Origin: Rhodoferax sp.
Lineage (GTDB): Bacteria > Pseudomonadota > Gammaproteobacteria > Burkholderiales > Burkholderiaceae_C
DNA: 64,000 nt
Reading direction: 5' to 3'
NCBI GenBank assembly: GCA_024236015.1
Contig: JACKLK010000001.1
Coordinates: forward strand, 868,001-932,000
Shown: one piece after another, positions 61,823 to 64,000 of the stretch
Numbering within the stretch: the stretch's first letter is position 1
How the letters are laid out: each line of letters starts with the position of its first letter
Position numbers and translations under genes: made by a program
Notes under the pieces: model-generated
What the model was told of the DNA's origin: nothing
The model's database searches: none
Seen by the model: only the letters and a program-made list of their open reading frames with translations

Positions 61823-63323
61823 ATCGGACCAGGACGATTTTCCCGTGACGCCGCCGCCGGACGACGGTTCGCCGACCCCGGCCAAGCCGCGGCGCGCGCG
61901 ACGGCGCCCCGCGGCGCAGGCGGCCGAAGCCGATTCCGCGCAGCCGGCGCAGGAGGGATCGTCGCCGGAGGCGTCGCCGCGGCCCGAGCCGGCCGATACG
62001 CCGCCCGTGGACGATGCAGCGCCGGTCGCCGCATTGACCGGTGCTGCGGTGCCGGACGTCGACGAGCCGCCACGTCCGTCGCGTGCCACGCCGGGCGGGA
62101 GCGACATCATCCGGTTCGAGGACATCGTCTCGGGACAGTTCGATGCCGACGAGCAGAGCGACGAGGTCGTGCTGGCCAAGCGCGTGCTGGCGCCGATGGC
62201 CGAGACCCCCAAGCTGCACAAGGTGCTGGCGCAGTCCGGCATGGGCTCGCGGCTGGAGATGGAGCAGCTGATCATGGAGGGCCGGATCACGGTCAACAAC
62301 GAGCCGGCCCACATCGGCCAGCGCATCCAGTTCGGCGACCATGTCAAGGTCAACGGCAAGCCGATCCGGGTCCGGATCGATGCGCCGCCGCCACGGGTCA
62401 TCGCCTATCACAAGCCCGCCGGTGAAGTCGTGACCCACGACGATCCGCAGAACCGTCCCACGGTATTCCGGCGCCTGCCCAAGTTGCAGCAGGGCAAGTG
62501 GCAGTCGGTCGGGCGGCTCGACCTCAATACGGAAGGCCTGCTGCTGTTCACCAGCTCCGGCGAACTGGCCAACAACCTGATGCACCCGCGCTTCGGTCTC
62601 GAGCGGGAATACGCCGTGCGGGTGCTCGGCGCATTGAGCAACGAGGAAAAGCAGCGCCTGCTCGACGGGGTGCGGCTCGACGACGGGCAGGCGCAGTTCG
62701 GCTCGATCGAGGACGGTGGCGGCGAAGGCGCCAATTGCTGGTACCGGGTCACGATCTCGGAAGGGCGCAATCGCGAGGTGCGGCGCATGTTCGAGGCCGT
62801 GGGCCATGCGGTCAGCCGCCTGATTCGCATCCGGTACGGCGCCATGCTGTTGCCGCGCGGCCTCAAGCGCGGTGCCTGGATGGAGCTCGACGACGCCGAT
62901 ATCCAGGCCTTGCGCCGCGCAGCCGGCGGCGGCTCGGCCGGTGGCAGCCGCGAGAAACCACGCGCCGACAACGGCGGTGCCGGCAACCGCAAGCGCCGGC
63001 GCGGCGGCCGGGGCAATGCCCAGCCGCGCGACGGCATGCCGCGCGATCCGATGCGCGGCCAGGCTCAGCCCGCAGGCAACGATGGCCGCGGCCGCAACCG
63101 CAACCGGCCGCAACACGACGATGGCGGGGAACGCGCCGACCGGCAGGCTGCGGAGTCGCAGCCCGATCCGATGAAGACCGCGTTCGGCTACATCGGCGCC
63201 GACAGCTTCACCCGCCAGCGCCAGGGGCCCGGTCAGCGCCGTGCGCCGGGCCGGGCAGGCCCCGGCGGCGGTTCGCCGGGCGGCAACAACAACAAGCGCC
63301 GCCGCGGCGGGCGCGGCCGCTGA
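61815..63323 (+). CDS. rluB: 23S rRNA pseudouridine synthase RluB, extended
   Basis: A 502-residue protein, versus 291 in E. coli. The core (S4 domain ~130-180, then catalytic GRLDLNTEGLLLFTS with D236) is RluB-type, acting on U2605 of 23S rRNA. About 115 N-terminal acidic/Pro-rich residues and ~125 C-terminal Arg/Gly/Asn-rich residues are added; the tail (NRKRRRGGRGN) resembles RNA-binding RGG regions. The ATG lies inside scpB, 8 bases before its stop end. A 9-base hairpin surrounds the stop codon. Confidence 0.92.
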   Translation: MNESDQDDFPVTPPPDDGSPTPAKPRRARRRPAAQAAEADSAQPAQEGSSPEASPRPEPADTPPVDDAAPVAALTGAAVPDVDEPPRPSRATPGGSDIIRFEDIVSGQFDADEQSDEVVLAKRVLAPMAETPKLHKVLAQSGMGSRLEMEQLIMEGRITVNNEPAHIGQRIQFGDHVKVNGKPIRVRIDAPPPRVIAYHKPAGEVVTHDDPQNRPTVFRRLPKLQQGKWQSVGRLDLNTEGLLLFTSSGELANNLMHPRFGLEREYAVRVLGALSNEEKQRLLDGVRLDDGQAQFGSIEDGGGEGANCWYRVTISEGRNREVRRMFEAVGHAVSRLIRIRYGAMLLPRGLKRGAWMELDDADIQALRRAAGGGSAGGSREKPRADNGGAGNRKRRRGGRGNAQPRDGMPRDPMRGQAQPAGNDGRGRNRNRPQHDDGGERADRQAAESQPDPMKTAFGYIGADSFTRQRQGPGQRRAPGRAGPGGGSPGGNNNKRRRGGRGR

Positions 63324-63334
63324 ACCGGCCGCGC
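63311..63334 (+). terminator. Hairpin enclosing the rluB stop codon
   Basis: GCGCGGCCG (63311-63319) pairs with CGGCCGCGC (63326-63334) across a 6-base loop holding the TGA. Very stable, but followed by no T-run. It could be a Rho-assisted terminator or a 3'-end protection element. Confidence 0.4.
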
Positions 63335-63386
63335 GCGGCCGGCCCGGCGAATGTTTCCCCAAGGGGCCAGGGTCATATGCCCGCGC

Positions 63387-63392
63387 TAGAAT
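63387..63392 (+). promoter_or_regulatory. Possible -10 element upstream of ndk
   Basis: TAGAAT, 55 bases before the ndk ATG. No good -35 is found at 16-18 bases. Given the rluB hairpin upstream, a separate ndk promoter is plausible. Confidence 0.3.
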
Positions 63393-63447
63393 ACAAGGCT
63401 TTGCCCCACCGGGTACAACTGCTCATCCAACATTCAGGAAAACCAGC

Positions 63448-63873
63448 ATGACAATCGAACGCACTCTTTCCATCATCAAGCCGGACGCGGTGGCCAAGAA
63501 CGTGATCGGGCAGATCTACGCGCGCTTCGAAGCCGCCGGCCTGAAGATCGTCGCCGCGCGCATGATGCAGCTCTCGCGCGCCGACGCGGAAGCGTTCTAT
63601 GCGGTGCACAAGGAGCGTCCGTTCTTCAATGACCTGGTCAGCTTCATGATCTCCGGTCCCGTCATGGTGCAGGCGCTCGAGGGCGAGAACGCCGTGGTCA
63701 AGAATCGCGACCTGATGGGCGCCACCGACCCGAAGAAGGCCGCTCCCGGCACCATTCGCGCGGACTTCGCCGACAGCATCGACGCCAATGCCGTGCATGG
63801 CTCCGATGCGGCCGAAACCGCTGCCGTCGAACTGGCGTTCTTCTTCCCGGCGATGAACGTCCACAGCCGATAG
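63448..63873 (+). CDS. ndk: Nucleoside diphosphate kinase
   Basis: A 141-residue kinase that exchanges the gamma phosphate between nucleoside di- and triphosphates. Phospho-His is H117 in NAVHGSD; K11 in IIKPDAV contacts nucleotide. ATG chosen with AGGA upstream; the longer frame runs into rluB. Eight bases separate it from rlmN, a conserved betaproteobacterial order. Confidence 0.97.
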   Translation: MTIERTLSIIKPDAVAKNVIGQIYARFEAAGLKIVAARMMQLSRADAEAFYAVHKERPFFNDLVSFMISGPVMVQALEGENAVVKNRDLMGATDPKKAAPGTIRADFADSIDANAVHGSDAAETAAVELAFFFPAMNVHSR

Positions 63874-63881
63874 TCCCGTCC

Positions 63882-64000
63882 ATGTTGGCCAACCTGCTCG
63901 ATCACGACCTCGAGGGTTTGGCCGCTTTCTGCGAGCGCCTGGGCGAGAAACGCTTCCGGGCGACGCAACTGTTCCGCTGGATCCACCAGAAGGGCGCCAG
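63882..64000 (+). CDS. rlmN: 23S rRNA (adenine-2503) methyltransferase RlmN, N-terminal part (partial)
   Basis: The first 39 codons are present before the window ends. The protein begins MLANLLDHDLEGLAAF and continues FRATQLFRWIHQKGA, the N-terminal helical region of RlmN (GEKRFRA.QLF.W.H). The radical SAM CxxxCxxC site lies outside the window. Its place after ndk supports the call. Confidence 0.85.
   Translation, partial: MLANLLDHDLEGLAAFCERLGEKRFRATQLFRWIHQKGA

Overview
The window is a dense, GC-rich bacterial chromosome segment from a betaproteobacterium. It most likely belongs to Burkholderiales, near Alcaligenaceae (Bordetella, Achromobacter or Castellaniella-like). This placement is inferred from gene content and order: mfd / ispD-ispF beside an OmpR/EnvZ-type (risA/risS-like) pair, aceE-aceF-lpdA with an extra lipoyl domain on LpdA, odhA-odhB-odhL-zapE, and scpB-rluB-ndk-rlmN. 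No rRNA, tRNA, CRISPR array, insertion sequence or phage gene was found. Most of the window is core chromosome; the parts that look accessory are about 37.5-40.5 kb and 42.4-48.3 kb.

Layout. 1-5.4 kb: the end of an MFS transporter, then a minus-strand prkA-yeaH-spoVR stress operon. 5.6-6.7 kb: three small minus-strand genes (an unknown protein, a BON lipoprotein, a LapA-like membrane protein). 6.9-20.7 kb: a LysR regulator, serB and mfd, ispD/ispF, the risA/risS-like two-component pair, two exported proteins, an FAD oxidoreductase, pyrD, rpiA and an exported glutaredoxin-like protein. 20.7-33.4 kb: prlC, then a kinase-regulator-folD operon divergent from the pyruvate dehydrogenase operon aceE-aceF-lpdA. 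33.5-37.5 kb: an alpha/beta hydrolase, an NlpC/P60 hydrolase, an AcuI-type reductase and a PQQ-type sugar dehydrogenase.

37.5-48.3 kb holds the unusual material. First comes a translationally coupled pair: a cyanophycin-synthetase-like ATP-grasp ligase whose Mur-ligase half has lost its P-loop, and a SAM methyltransferase. prpE follows. Next, on the minus strand, is a three-gene set: a Slam-like (type XI secretion) outer-membrane protein, a large exported FecR-domain protein carrying two tandem copies of a TbpB/hemophilin-like beta-barrel module, and a TPR-GT41 glycosyltransferase. I read this set as a possible outer-membrane exporter, cargo and cytoplasmic glycosyltransferase system, similar in logic to HMW1A/B/C but using a different exporter.

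48.7-64 kb returns to core genes: the 2-oxoglutarate dehydrogenase operon odhA-odhB-odhL with zapE, a PP2C phosphatase, a YdcH-DinG-type helicase pair, bamD divergent from rluD, then scpB-rluB-ndk and the first 119 bases of rlmN. Genes are tightly packed, with several 4-nt ATGA overlaps and convergent overlaps of 4, 11 and 50 bases. Long stop-free antisense frames are common and are treated as composition artefacts.
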